A stretch of 64,000 nt of DNA from Bradyrhizobium sp. Arg816. Lineage in GTDB: Bacteria; Pseudomonadota; Alphaproteobacteria; Rhizobiales; Xanthobacteraceae. Positions within the stretch are counted from its first letter, which is position 1. Each line of letters starts with the position of its first letter. The notes below the pieces were generated by a model that ran no database searches, had not been told where the DNA came from, and was given only the letters and a program-made list of their open reading frames with translations. Position numbers and translations under genes: made by a program. The stretch spans positions 1 to 64,000 of the forward strand of contig NZ_JAPRAQ010000028.1 in NCBI RefSeq assembly GCF_029989365.1, written 5' to 3'. This document shows, in pieces, positions 18,701 through 25,654 of this stretch.

Positions 18701-19270
18701 GACGCTAGCGGCAAGCTCACCTCGATCGTCCGGACCCACACTGACGGAACCCTCGATTTCAAGGAGACCTTTGCCGCCGACGGTAGCACCAACTCGCTCC
18801 ACTACGACGCGCAAGGAAACGTGACGTCGCAAGTTCTGGTGGGAACCAATGGAGCCCGAGACGTCTTTGACTTCGGTTCTCAAGGTACTACCCAGCATGT
18901 GTCGTACAATTCGTCGGGCGGCGTCCTGCAGACGGACGTGACGGCGGCGGACGGCACGCATCAGGTCACGGCCTTCAAGGCCGGCCAGACCCTGGAGGGC
19001 GGCAACGGAAACGACCAATTTGTGTTCTCCACGGCTTCGACGACCATGGTGTTCGACCATGGCAACGACACGATTACCAATTTCCATGCCGGCTCGGTCG
19101 CGGGCTACGACGTGGTGCAGATCTCGAAGTCGCTCGTCGCGGACTACAGCCACCTGCAGTTCGAACAGAGCGGACAAGACACGGTCGTCCACATCAACGG
19201 ATCGGATTCGATCACGCTGGCGCATGTCACGGCGAGCCAGCTCACCCATAACAATTTCATCTTCGCATAG
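15764..19270 (+). CDS. Large glycosidase-like protein with 166-residue repeats and an RTX-type secretion region
   Basis: An 1168-residue protein (ATG at 15764; an in-frame ATG at 15749 adds five residues). Residues about 1-420 resemble a clan GH-A glycosidase, with acid/base Glu115 in VEGLNEAN and nucleophile Glu216 in VITETGYTT, the same layout as the enzyme at 10.4 kb. Residues about 540-1060 are YD-like repeats (DxxGxLTSE, HxDGSS, ITGQTYT) organised in a 166-residue super-repeat. The C-terminus has GGNGNDQFVF (from residue 1079) and a hydrophobic end FIFA, as in RTX/M10-type type I secretion signals. There is no N-terminal signal peptide, which fits ABC-type export. Probable role: extracellular processing or binding of the EPS. 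No ABC exporter is in the window. Confidence 0.82.
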   Translation: MANANQTILSAASFVGSIGINTHAAYSWGAYNNASLVIDDLKYLGVTTVRDSFATDPSAVPVVNALAAAGIKFDFVTSSDLPVTGSSGLMQYVASIDAFLAAHPGSIVAVEGLNEANIQSFSYHGSSSLSAAAQFQADFYTAIKSDAHLGSVAVYNMTLAYNDASGYASLGNLAKYADYSNAHAYVATSTPNQYGLDVSLDTASTSAVGKPSVITETGYTTLASASGLGVDQTVQAKSILNLLVDSYSDGVKKTYLYELLDRDSSSSNTDPEAHFGLFNSDGTPKLAAKALHNLTTILADDGTGGHTPTASLNYSLSNMPTTGNSMVLGKSNGAYDLVVWAEPTLWNDTTDKEVSNPTKSVAVHLGAVHQTVVIYDPLTGTVPIATYHNVQDFNVPISDHPLIIEIDPPAATAPPATVTTVTDTAADLVAQLSDLNAAGTVTSITLTDTHVLTVASEATMKYMIANYGKVLSTIKGGYSFAVTINGGSWKLTTNYDSTGKQTSTDESAYANGVIAYQLVTNADGSTAATNFANGVKTTTVVTNVDHSKDTYLYASSGKVTEIDHVDPNGKLTGVTKIAADGTTTIDQYTAAGKLTSETITHLDGSSSTTLYTSAGAKSYVFVTNADQSHDNYAYGIVGQTYTSQQQHLDASGKVTAVWRYHANGSIDYTESTTADGTVSSTQYNAAGVKTAQSITHPNGAKEYFSYNITGQSYTTEHSSYDAAGKLALFERFHADGSYALKVTTVNGVTTTDQYDAKGVLTSEVVTYANGSSHSTTYTSGVKAQMAVANTDATKDIYLYNVTGQSYTTQHKHYDANGQVTEIVQRHADATLDYTQVTAADGTRTGVYYNASGVKTSESIVHSDGSHEYYTFNIKGQAYATEHSVYNTAGLMTSFERLRADGTDLMKVTKTADGTTTTDQYDASGHVTSETVTHSDGSSAISTFSAGVLTKQVVANADQSHDIYSYGITGQTYANQVQHVDASGKLTSIVRTHTDGTLDFKETFAADGSTNSLHYDAQGNVTSQVLVGTNGARDVFDFGSQGTTQHVSYNSSGGVLQTDVTAADGTHQVTAFKAGQTLEGGNGNDQFVFSTASTTMVFDHGNDTITNFHAGSVAGYDVVQISKSLVADYSHLQFEQSGQDTVVHINGSDSITLAHVTASQLTHNNFIFA
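17519..19012 (+). repeat. 498-bp (166-residue) tandem super-repeat inside the large glycosidase gene
   Basis: The codon string for the Asp-Gln-Tyr that starts each unit lies at 17519, 18017 and 18515, exactly 498 bp apart each time. Each unit runs through the same order of elements: LTSE, DGSS, a V-N-D-D-K/S-H-D segment, TGQ-Y-T, a Y-D-A-G-K segment and an ADGT-TT segment. The third copy is less complete at its end. Copies differ at many positions, so this is an old protein repeat and not a recent DNA duplication. Confidence 0.8.
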
Positions 19271-19289
19271 CGGACGACCAAACGTCCGC
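19270..19289 (+). terminator. Stem-loop overlapping the stop codon of the large glycosidase gene
   Basis: GCGGACG / CGTCCGC form a 7-bp stem with a 6-nt loop, starting at the last base of the TAG stop. It is followed by CTTGTC, not a T run, so it may stabilise the 3' end and act with the second hairpin downstream. Confidence 0.5.
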
Positions 19290-19305
19290 TTGTCGGCAAG
19301 CGCGA

Positions 19306-19336
19306 GGGCGTGCGATAATCCTGTCGCACGCCCTTT
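19306..19336 (+). terminator. Strong intrinsic terminator after the large glycosidase gene
   Basis: GGGCGTGCGA / TCGCACGCCC is a perfect 10-bp stem with an 8-nt loop followed by TTT. Flanking CGCGA (19301-19305) and TCGCG (19336-19340) can extend the stem with a small bulge. It should separate the plus-strand EPS genes ending in the glycosidase from the glycosyltransferase that begins near 19457. Confidence 0.75.
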
Positions 19337-19456
19337 CGCGTGACCGATGAACGGCAGCTTGCTGGCCTCCAGGCGAGGTTGCGACCGTTTCCCCGGTCTC
19401 GTTCCACGAGACGCTCGCTCCTTTCAGGGCGAAGCTTTAGAGCAGGCTTGGCTGTT

Positions 19457-20539
19457 TTGCGGATTTTCATCAACGGGCGATTTCTGTCGCAATCGCTCAG
19501 CGGCGTCCAGCGTTACGCGGCCGAGATGGTCAGGTCGATCGACGAGCTGGCGGGAACGGCCGCGCTTCCTAAGTCCATTTCGAGCGCGCATTGGACGCTG
19601 CTGGTACCGCCGAATTCGAGCTCAAACCTTGCATTGCGCAACATCGAGGTGGCTCAGGTCGGAACGCGGTCCGGACACGTTTGGGACCAGATCGATCTCG
19701 CACGGGCGGCGCGCAGCGGCCCACTGATCAGCCTCGCCAATTCAGGCCCCCTGCTCCATCGGGACCAGCGCGTGGTGCTTCACGATGCGCAGGTGTTCAA
19801 GCATCCCGAGTTCTTCGGCTGGAAATACGCCTTCGCGCATCGGCAACTCGGCCGGCTGCTGGCGCTCCGCAGCCGTATCTTCACTGTCTCGGAGTTCTCG
19901 CGCGGAGAGCTGGCCGATTCGCTGGGCCTGCCGGAGCGGACCATCGGCGTGTGCCCGAACAGCGCCGAACATTTGGCGCGTGTACATCCCGACACCGCCG
20001 TCCTAAAACGATTCCAGCTCGAGGCCGGCCGCTACTTCCTCGCCGTCGGATCGCTGAAGAAGAACAAGAACGTCCAGGTCGCGATCGAGGCAATGCGGCT
20101 GCTTGGGCGCACCGACTATCCGCTGATCGTCGTCGGGGGCGAAAACGATCGCGTCTTCAGCCGCGGGGAGACGCCGACCGCCCCGGTCGCGAACGTCATT
20201 TTTGCCGGGCGGCTCCCCGACGAAGGCCTGGCAGCGCTCTATCAGCATGCGACCGCCTTCGTCTTCCCGAGCCTGTACGAGGGCTTTGGCGTTCCGCCGC
20301 TCGAGGCCATGCTGTTCGGATGTCCTGTCATTGCGGCCGACATCCCGCCGGTTCGCGAAACATGTGCCGAGGCCGTGCGCTATTTCGATCCAACCGATCC
20401 GCGCGGGTTGGCCGCACGTCTCAACGAGCAAATCGCCGGCGGTCCGATGCGCGAGGCCGAACGGGCCGCGCAGCAGGCTCGGCTGTCGATCTATTCCTGG
20501 CGAAAATCTGCTCTCGCCCTGCTCAGCTCGTTCGGCTGA
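19457..20539 (+). CDS. GT4-family glycosyltransferase, NGRFL/GVQRY subgroup
   Basis: About 360 residues. It opens LRIFINGRFLSQSLSGVQRY, the same start pattern as the transferase at 8016. The donor domain has FLAVGSLKKNKNVQVAIEAM and the E-x7-E motif EGFGVPPLEAMLFGCPVIA. The start is uncertain: TTG codons at 19448 and 19457 both sit at the beginning of the fold, while the more upstream in-frame ATG at 19340 adds an arginine-rich stretch that looks non-coding. It follows a strong terminator, so it probably has its own promoter. Its last 49 bp are antisense to the end of the convergent gene at 20491-21315. Confidence 0.85.
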   Translation: MRIFINGRFLSQSLSGVQRYAAEMVRSIDELAGTAALPKSISSAHWTLLVPPNSSSNLALRNIEVAQVGTRSGHVWDQIDLARAARSGPLISLANSGPLLHRDQRVVLHDAQVFKHPEFFGWKYAFAHRQLGRLLALRSRIFTVSEFSRGELADSLGLPERTIGVCPNSAEHLARVHPDTAVLKRFQLEAGRYFLAVGSLKKNKNVQVAIEAMRLLGRTDYPLIVVGGENDRVFSRGETPTAPVANVIFAGRLPDEGLAALYQHATAFVFPSLYEGFGVPPLEAMLFGCPVIAADIPPVRETCAEAVRYFDPTDPRGLAARLNEQIAGGPMREAERAAQQARLSIYSWRKSALALLSSFG

Positions 20540-21315
20540 GCGCTGGAATTCGTCCGGGCTGGATAGCATCGGTGCTCGATGCTCAAGCCCTGCTCCTTCA
20601 CATAGTGAAGAAACACCGCACGCGGCTCGGACGGGTACCCGCATGTCTGGTCGAGAAGCACGGTCCGCATCCGGGCCGAGGACGATTTGTAGATGACCGC
20701 CGCGCTCGGATAGAGCCGCGCGCGAAAGATGTCATCGAAATCGGCGACAGCCGACGGTCGTAGCGCATCAGGGATCGCTGGTCCCGAACGCAGCACGAGC
20801 GTGGCGCGGATGAGCTGGATCCAGGCCTCGTGCGGCGCGAACCGATAGGACTGCGCCAGATAGGACCATGCCTTCGGCCCCGCACCGCCCGAATGAATTT
20901 CAGCCCAGTACAACCCAAGCCATGCAAAGCCATCGGACGGCGAGCAAACCAGCAATTCCTTGCTGAGGCCGGCAACGTCACCGACATCCTGATCCAAATG
21001 CGAAAGATCGGCCTTCTCGATCGACGAGGAAGCCACGCGAAGCTGGATCAGCAAGGCGTTCCGTCTCCCCTTGACGTCGCACAAGCGCGCCTCGCCGGCA
21101 CGAACGGGAGAGGCCATGCTCCGCAGACCCTCGGTATCGTAAGTCTCTCCGCGGCCGAGCCGCTCGGCGACTTGCCGCAAGTTCGGTTCGAAAATGGTAC
21201 TCCCGACCTGAGCAACCCACCAGATGCCGACCGCAGCCAGAACAAGCCTGAATGCGACGAGGATGCGCCCTGGCAATCGCGGCGATCGGCCCGCCGCGTC
21301 AGGTTGCCTCGACAT
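20491..21315 (-). CDS. Membrane-anchored protein of unknown function in the EPS locus
   Basis: A 274-residue protein with a short basic N-terminus and one hydrophobic helix (ILVAFRLVLAAVGIWWVAQ, residues about 18-36), then a soluble, probably periplasmic, part. The middle contains cysteine (LVCSPSDGFAWLGLYWAE) and helix-rich segments that resemble a TPR-like repeat (AWSYLAQSYRFAPHEAWIQL). I do not recognise the family. Its ATG at 21315 lies 17 bp inside the end of the wzc-like gene, so it is translationally coupled to it, which suggests a role with the Wzc/Wza export complex. Its 3' end overlaps the convergent glycosyltransferase by 49 bp. Confidence 0.75.
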   Translation of the reverse strand: MSRQPDAAGRSPRLPGRILVAFRLVLAAVGIWWVAQVGSTIFEPNLRQVAERLGRGETYDTEGLRSMASPVRAGEARLCDVKGRRNALLIQLRVASSSIEKADLSHLDQDVGDVAGLSKELLVCSPSDGFAWLGLYWAEIHSGGAGPKAWSYLAQSYRFAPHEAWIQLIRATLVLRSGPAIPDALRPSAVADFDDIFRARLYPSAAVIYKSSSARMRTVLLDQTCGYPSEPRAVFLHYVKEQGLSIEHRCYPARTNSSAQPNELSRARADFRQE

Positions 21316-23509
21316 AGTAGTCAGAGTAGTGACGGCCCTTGTACGATTCGATCCGCTTCAGCACCTTCGGATTGGCGCGGTTCAACAAGACGCCCACGAT
21401 CTTGCTGCTGAAGCCCTCGACTTCGGCGACGGCTTCCTGCACTGCCGACCTGCGCGTTTTGCCCCACTCCACCACGTAGACGAGAGAATCAACAAGATGC
21501 CCGACCGCCTTGGCGTCGGTAACCGGGAGTATTGGCGGCAGGTCGATAAAGACATAGGCATATTTTTGTCGAAGCGCGGCAAGCAGGTCTGCCATTTGTT
21601 GGGACGCCATGATGTCAGACGCGTTCGTCAATCGCGAACGCACCACGGCAGGCAGCAGGGACAGGTTTGTCTTCTTGCTGACGCTCACATACCGCTCGGC
21701 GTGATCCGGATCCGACATTGCCTCCAGAAAGCCGTAGGTCGCCTCGGGAGCAAGCTTGCGTGTTAATGACTGCGTGTGCAGATCGCCGTCGATCAACAGC
21801 GTCTTGTGTCCGGCCATAGCGACCAGATGCGCCAGGTTTGCTGCGACCGTGGTCTTGCCTTCCTTGGGCAATGAGGAGACGATGCCAACAACGTTCATCT
21901 CCTTGGTCAGGCGCGCCGCATCGATCGCTGTCTTTGCGCTGCGAAGAGACTCTGCGAAGCGGGAGAAAGGATGGTCAACCGCGTATACGCTCGCTCGAGC
22001 TGCCGACCAGAGCTGATCCTTACCATCTGCCACGTCGGGAAGCGTCCCAACGCAGCGCATCCCGATTTCGTTTTCGATTTCGCTTGGTGTCCGGATTACC
22101 TGGCTCAGCAATTCCCGCGCGCATGCCCCGCCGAGGCCGAAGCACAGCCCGGCGATGACCCCTCCGATCAGGACCAAGCCAGTCTTCGGCGAACTCTTTT
22201 TGTCCGGTGTGACTGCAGTCGCAATCACGCGTGACTCCGAGATCGGAAAGCTTTCGTTCTGGTTAGCTTCCTGAAGCTTCTGGAGAAAGTTGTTGTAAAG
22301 AGTTCGGTAGGTATCGGCGGCACTCTCGAGATTGCGCAGTTTCACCTGAGCCTGCGCGGTGCTGCCCGACTCGTTCATCAGTCCTTTCAGGCCATTCTCC
22401 AGCGAGACTTCCCTGCTCTTCGCGATCTCGTAGTCACTTCGATAGGCATCGGCGATGCGGTTGACCTCGTCGCGAATCGAATTCTTTAGGTCCTGCATCT
22501 TGCTGGCCAGATTAACGGTCGCCTGGTGTTCTTTGCCGTATTTCGTCGACCAGTCGGCATACTGCGCCGAAAGATCGAGATACTGGGCACGCAAACGGGT
22601 GATCACCGGATTGTTCAGCGCATCGGTCACCGTTGGCTGAGCCAAATCCTGCGTAGTCACCTGCTTGATGCGATCCAGCCGGGCCTTCGCTTCGGCGGTC
22701 GACGCACGTGCCTGGATCAGTTGAGTGTTGACATCGGCAAGCTGTTGCTCATTCACCAATCCGCGGCTGGTGCCGACGATACCATTCTCGGCCTTGAAGG
22801 TCTGAACCGCGCGATCGGAAGCGATCGCTTGAGCCTGAAGCTCGGCGCTTCTGTTTTGAAGCCACTCACTCGCACGCTTGGTCGACTGGTACTTGGCTTC
22901 GAGCGATCCAACCACGTACTCGTCGGAGATCGCATTTGAGATCTGGGCCGCCTTTTCAGGGACCAAAGAGCGGAACGACAGGTTGAGGACGTAGGTAGTG
23001 CTGACGCGCTCGACCTTCAGGTTCTTCTTCAATTCGAGGACGGCGGTCTGCTCCAATTGTTCCTTCGACGGCGGGCCATTGGACGAGAAGAGGCGCAACA
23101 CGGCCCCCATCGCGATCGCAACGACGCCGGTCGGCGGTCCCACGAACTCCGGATCCTTGGTCAGACTGAGCTTGTTGACGACGCCCCGGATCAGATTCTC
23201 GGAAGTAATGATCTCAACCTGACTGTCGACGAAGCCAGGATCGATCAACGTGGTGTTGGCAACCTCGCTGGTCTTGTTCAAGATCTGAGCCTGACGCGTG
23301 TCCATCAGGATGCTGGCCGTCGCCGTGTACATGGGCGAAGCGGCCAGCAGGTAGAGGATCACCACGACTACGGCGCCAATGACCGTGTAGGTGATCAACG
23401 GCCACTGGCGACGAACGATGTCGAGCAGCCGCTCAAACGTCAAAAACGCCTCGTTTAGAGGCGTTCGAAAACTGGAGCTCGGCTCAAACGCAGTCCTAGG
23501 CTGATACAT
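21299..23509 (-). CDS. Polysaccharide co-polymerase with tyrosine autokinase domain, Wzc/ExoP type
   Basis: A 736-residue protein. The N-terminal Wzz domain begins with a membrane segment (ITYTVIGAVVVVILYLLAAS, about residues 38-57). A long coiled-coil and GNVR region follow (residues about 190-420), then a second membrane helix (TGLVLIGGVIAGLCFGLGG). The cytoplasmic BY-kinase has Walker A SSLPKEGKTTVAANLA (about residue 542), Walker A' LLIDGDLH and Walker B YVFIDLPP. The tail YKGRHYSDYYVEAT carries four tyrosines for autophosphorylation. Such proteins control chain length and link the polymerase to the Wza channel. It is preceded 18 bp upstream by a small secreted protein gene. Confidence 0.93.
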   Translation of the reverse strand: MYQPRTAFEPSSSFRTPLNEAFLTFERLLDIVRRQWPLITYTVIGAVVVVILYLLAASPMYTATASILMDTRQAQILNKTSEVANTTLIDPGFVDSQVEIITSENLIRGVVNKLSLTKDPEFVGPPTGVVAIAMGAVLRLFSSNGPPSKEQLEQTAVLELKKNLKVERVSTTYVLNLSFRSLVPEKAAQISNAISDEYVVGSLEAKYQSTKRASEWLQNRSAELQAQAIASDRAVQTFKAENGIVGTSRGLVNEQQLADVNTQLIQARASTAEAKARLDRIKQVTTQDLAQPTVTDALNNPVITRLRAQYLDLSAQYADWSTKYGKEHQATVNLASKMQDLKNSIRDEVNRIADAYRSDYEIAKSREVSLENGLKGLMNESGSTAQAQVKLRNLESAADTYRTLYNNFLQKLQEANQNESFPISESRVIATAVTPDKKSSPKTGLVLIGGVIAGLCFGLGGACARELLSQVIRTPSEIENEIGMRCVGTLPDVADGKDQLWSAARASVYAVDHPFSRFAESLRSAKTAIDAARLTKEMNVVGIVSSLPKEGKTTVAANLAHLVAMAGHKTLLIDGDLHTQSLTRKLAPEATYGFLEAMSDPDHAERYVSVSKKTNLSLLPAVVRSRLTNASDIMASQQMADLLAALRQKYAYVFIDLPPILPVTDAKAVGHLVDSLVYVVEWGKTRRSAVQEAVAEVEGFSSKIVGVLLNRANPKVLKRIESYKGRHYSDYYVEAT

Positions 23510-23527
23510 CAGTCGAGATCCAACAGG

Positions 23528-24100
23528 TCATTGAGGCAACGGTACTTCGGCGAACGGATTAGCAAGTTCAGTACCAAACTCGCCTTCGAAAAGGGCGGTC
23601 CCCCCGGATTTTTTTGATCCGGCTATCCCGATTGTCCCGGGCTGCGTTTCATTGGACGTGTCGATGGACGTATATCCTGCCAACACGTCAGAATCACGTA
23701 GCGTGCCCACAAAAGCAGATATCTTTCTGGCATAGGCCGGCTCGACGGCTCCACAGTGGAGCGCTGCACGGCCCATCGCCTTACCGATTACGAAGTGTCG
23801 GGCCGGAGGAGCCTTGATAAGGAGGTTTTTCATGACCGACACCAGCTCAGGATCCGTCGCCAGATAGGAGGTGACTTTGTCTTCCAGCTTGGTGTCGTCG
23901 CTTTGGGCGTAAGCCAGCACTCGGCTCGTGTCTTTGGAGAACAGCTCCAGCTCAAGTGGTGGGGTTCGTTCAAGGAGCGGAACACAGCCACTTGCCGCGA
24001 GAGCCGGGCTCAACCACGACAGCTGGACAACGGCCGCGAGCAGTGCCCACTTGCAGCTGACTGCGACGCGCCTCGGTTCGGGCATTGTTTGTACCGACAT
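23528..24100 (-). CDS. Exported protein of unknown function, upstream of the wzc-like gene
   Basis: About 190 residues from the ATG at 24100 (an upstream alternative start at 24169 adds an unmatched leader). A signal peptide is visible (WALLAAVVQLSWLSPALAASG, cleavage near ALA-A). The mature part has two cysteines (SGCVPLL and LHCGAVEP) that could form a disulfide, and a helical centre (LEDKVTSYLATDPELVSVMKNL). The C-terminus ends with a short proline-containing tail (NPFAEVPLPQ). I do not recognise a family. It is 18 bp from the wzc-like start and lies after a strong terminator, so it probably begins the transcription unit that contains wzc. Confidence 0.72.
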   Translation of the reverse strand: MSVQTMPEPRRVAVSCKWALLAAVVQLSWLSPALAASGCVPLLERTPPLELELFSKDTSRVLAYAQSDDTKLEDKVTSYLATDPELVSVMKNLLIKAPPARHFVIGKAMGRAALHCGAVEPAYARKISAFVGTLRDSDVLAGYTSIDTSNETQPGTIGIAGSKKSGGTALFEGEFGTELANPFAEVPLPQ

Positions 24101-24165
24101 CCTGGCTCGCCTCAAGCTGCAGAACGGACCGTAGACTGCAACACTATGGCAAATCTTTGTGCGGT

Positions 24166-24206
24166 GCAAAAACTAACAATGGGGCGGTCTAGACCGCCCC
24201 ATTGTT
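24166..24206 (-). terminator. Intrinsic terminator formed by a perfect 32-bp palindrome
   Basis: AACAATGGGGCGGTCT and its exact complement are adjacent at 24175-24206. Read on the minus strand the stem is followed by AGTTTTTG at 24166-24174, which gives the T run. It lies 20 bp after the stop of the BTLCP gene and should end the transcript that comes from 24841. Confidence 0.85.
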
Positions 24207-24226
24207 GAGTTAATTCATCCCATCGA

Positions 24227-24841
24227 TCAGTCGAGAGAGGCGGATTTCTGTGCACTGCCCGTCTGGCCCTTACCGTCGACCGCCACCCAAAATTTCGGGT
24301 TCACCGTCGATTCGATCGAAACCCAAGCATAGCTGGTTTCGTTCCAAGGCCGCACCACTTCCGACAGATTGTCGAGCACATAGTCGCCGTCCTTCACGCG
24401 CGCGACCAGAATCAAATGACCGCCCTCCGGCGCAAAAACAACGGCGAGGCGCAGGTCGGAAGACCGCCAGCCCTTCGCCAGGAGCTCATGGCGCTTGGTC
24501 ACCGCATAATCGTTGCAATCGCCGGCGGCCGGCCCGATCGTCCAGCGCGCCGCTAACGGCGCATTCGACTTCACCGTGGGGGCGATCGACCTGTTGACGC
24601 GCGTGTTGACCTCCTCAAGGGCGGCAAACGCATCGTCTCGCGACAGCGTAGGCTCCTCACTGGTACGAGCCTCGCATTCCGACGGATAGTTCATGCAGAA
24701 CTTGACGAATTGGATCGGCGCCAGGACGTTGCGGGCCTCGCCAATGATGGTGGCGGAAGAGCGATTCTCCTGCTCGACAGGCGCGGCAAATGCGCTCGCT
24801 GAGCCCAGGACGAAAAATGAAAGAGCGACCAGAGTTTTCAT
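24227..24841 (-). CDS. Exported transglutaminase-like cysteine peptidase (BTLCP/DUF920, LapG-like)
   Basis: A 204-residue protein with a clear signal peptide (MKTLVALSFFVLGSASAFA-AP). The catalytic triad of the bacterial transglutaminase-like cysteine proteinase family is visible: Cys in AAGDCNDYAVTK, His in EGGHLILVAR and Asp in DYVLDNLSE. LapG, the best-known member, is a periplasmic protease that releases RTX adhesins under c-di-GMP control. Relatives are frequent in alphaproteobacterial EPS loci without a known substrate. Here it sits upstream of wzc and in the same locus as an RTX-type glycosidase. Protease activity is expected from the triad; the substrate is unknown. Confidence 0.86.
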   Translation of the reverse strand: MKTLVALSFFVLGSASAFAAPVEQENRSSATIIGEARNVLAPIQFVKFCMNYPSECEARTSEEPTLSRDDAFAALEEVNTRVNRSIAPTVKSNAPLAARWTIGPAAGDCNDYAVTKRHELLAKGWRSSDLRLAVVFAPEGGHLILVARVKDGDYVLDNLSEVVRPWNETSYAWVSIESTVNPKFWVAVDGKGQTGSAQKSASLD

Positions 24842-24940
24842 AGCTAACCTCAGCGATTGCCGGACATTCGCTGTAGACTAGCAAGCACCTTTCACGCTTC
24901 AGTTCCGGATTTCGCTAAAATTTGATCGAAGCTCGTCTTT

Positions 24941-25573
24941 TCAGTTTGTCGGGCTCACCGGCGAGACCACGACTGCCGGCGCAGCCGCCACCGCCGAGAA
25001 GACGTTGTTAATTGTTGTCCGGGCCGCCGAGAATGACTGTGTGTCACTGGTTCCAGTCACTCCTCCCGCCTGCTGGGTTTGCGTGCCACCACCCTTCCCG
25101 CCCCCCGCAGTCGATTCACCGGTCGGGTCCGAGCCGGGCGTGACATTGGTGGGGATGTCACCGGTAATACTCGTGAACGAGGTTAGGAGTTCATTGCTCC
25201 CACTCTTGAGGGCAGCAGCTTGGATATCCATGGCGGTGGCCGGCTGGGACACCACACAGATTGCAGCCGCCGTTCCGAGACCGGCGCCGATGGCGCTATT
25301 TTGGTCGGGTGTGGCGGCCTCGGACAGCGATTGGATGCCTTCAAGAGTCTCGGGCCGGGTCGAAACGAGATCACGGATCGCCGATGAAAGCGCACCGCCT
25401 CCATCTGCATAGTTTGCCAGGAGGGCGGCTGGCGCATCCAGAAAGTTGGTGGCTTTCTCCGCGGTGATTTGCGGAGACGGCGAAGCACAGGCGCCACCAT
25501 AGGCGGTGGCAGCAAGACTTGCGTCCGGCAATCCCAGAAACGCAGCAGCCAAAACGAAATAACCTAAGCGCAT
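24941..25573 (-). CDS. Exported low-complexity protein of unknown function
   Basis: About 210 residues from the ATG at 25573 (an upstream TTG adds two residues). It starts with a signal peptide (MRLGYFVLAAAFLGLPDASLA-A). The mature part is rich in Ala, Ser, Thr and Gly, with a glycine run (TAGGGKGGGTQTQQAGG) and a hydrophobic alanine/valine C-terminus (VFSAVAAAPAVVVSPVSP). I recognise no family. Its place between polymerase and BTLCP genes suggests an envelope protein used in EPS assembly or surface attachment. A perfect TATAAT hexamer on the minus strand at 25604-25609 could be its -10 box, though no good -35 is seen. Confidence 0.68.
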   Translation of the reverse strand: MRLGYFVLAAAFLGLPDASLAATAYGGACASPSPQITAEKATNFLDAPAALLANYADGGGALSSAIRDLVSTRPETLEGIQSLSEAATPDQNSAIGAGLGTAAAICVVSQPATAMDIQAAALKSGSNELLTSFTSITGDIPTNVTPGSDPTGESTAGGGKGGGTQTQQAGGVTGTSDTQSFSAARTTINNVFSAVAAAPAVVVSPVSPTN

Positions 25574-25654
25574 GTTCAATCACCAACAATTTTCTACAAA
25601 TACATTATATCGAGTTCGGCTCTGACGGTAGATTTACCTAAGAAATGGTGAATT

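Noticed and set aside
17519..19012. Long regular repeats as a possible CRISPR or recent DNA duplication
   Set aside because: The repeats are 498 bp, in frame and diverged, so they are protein repeats.
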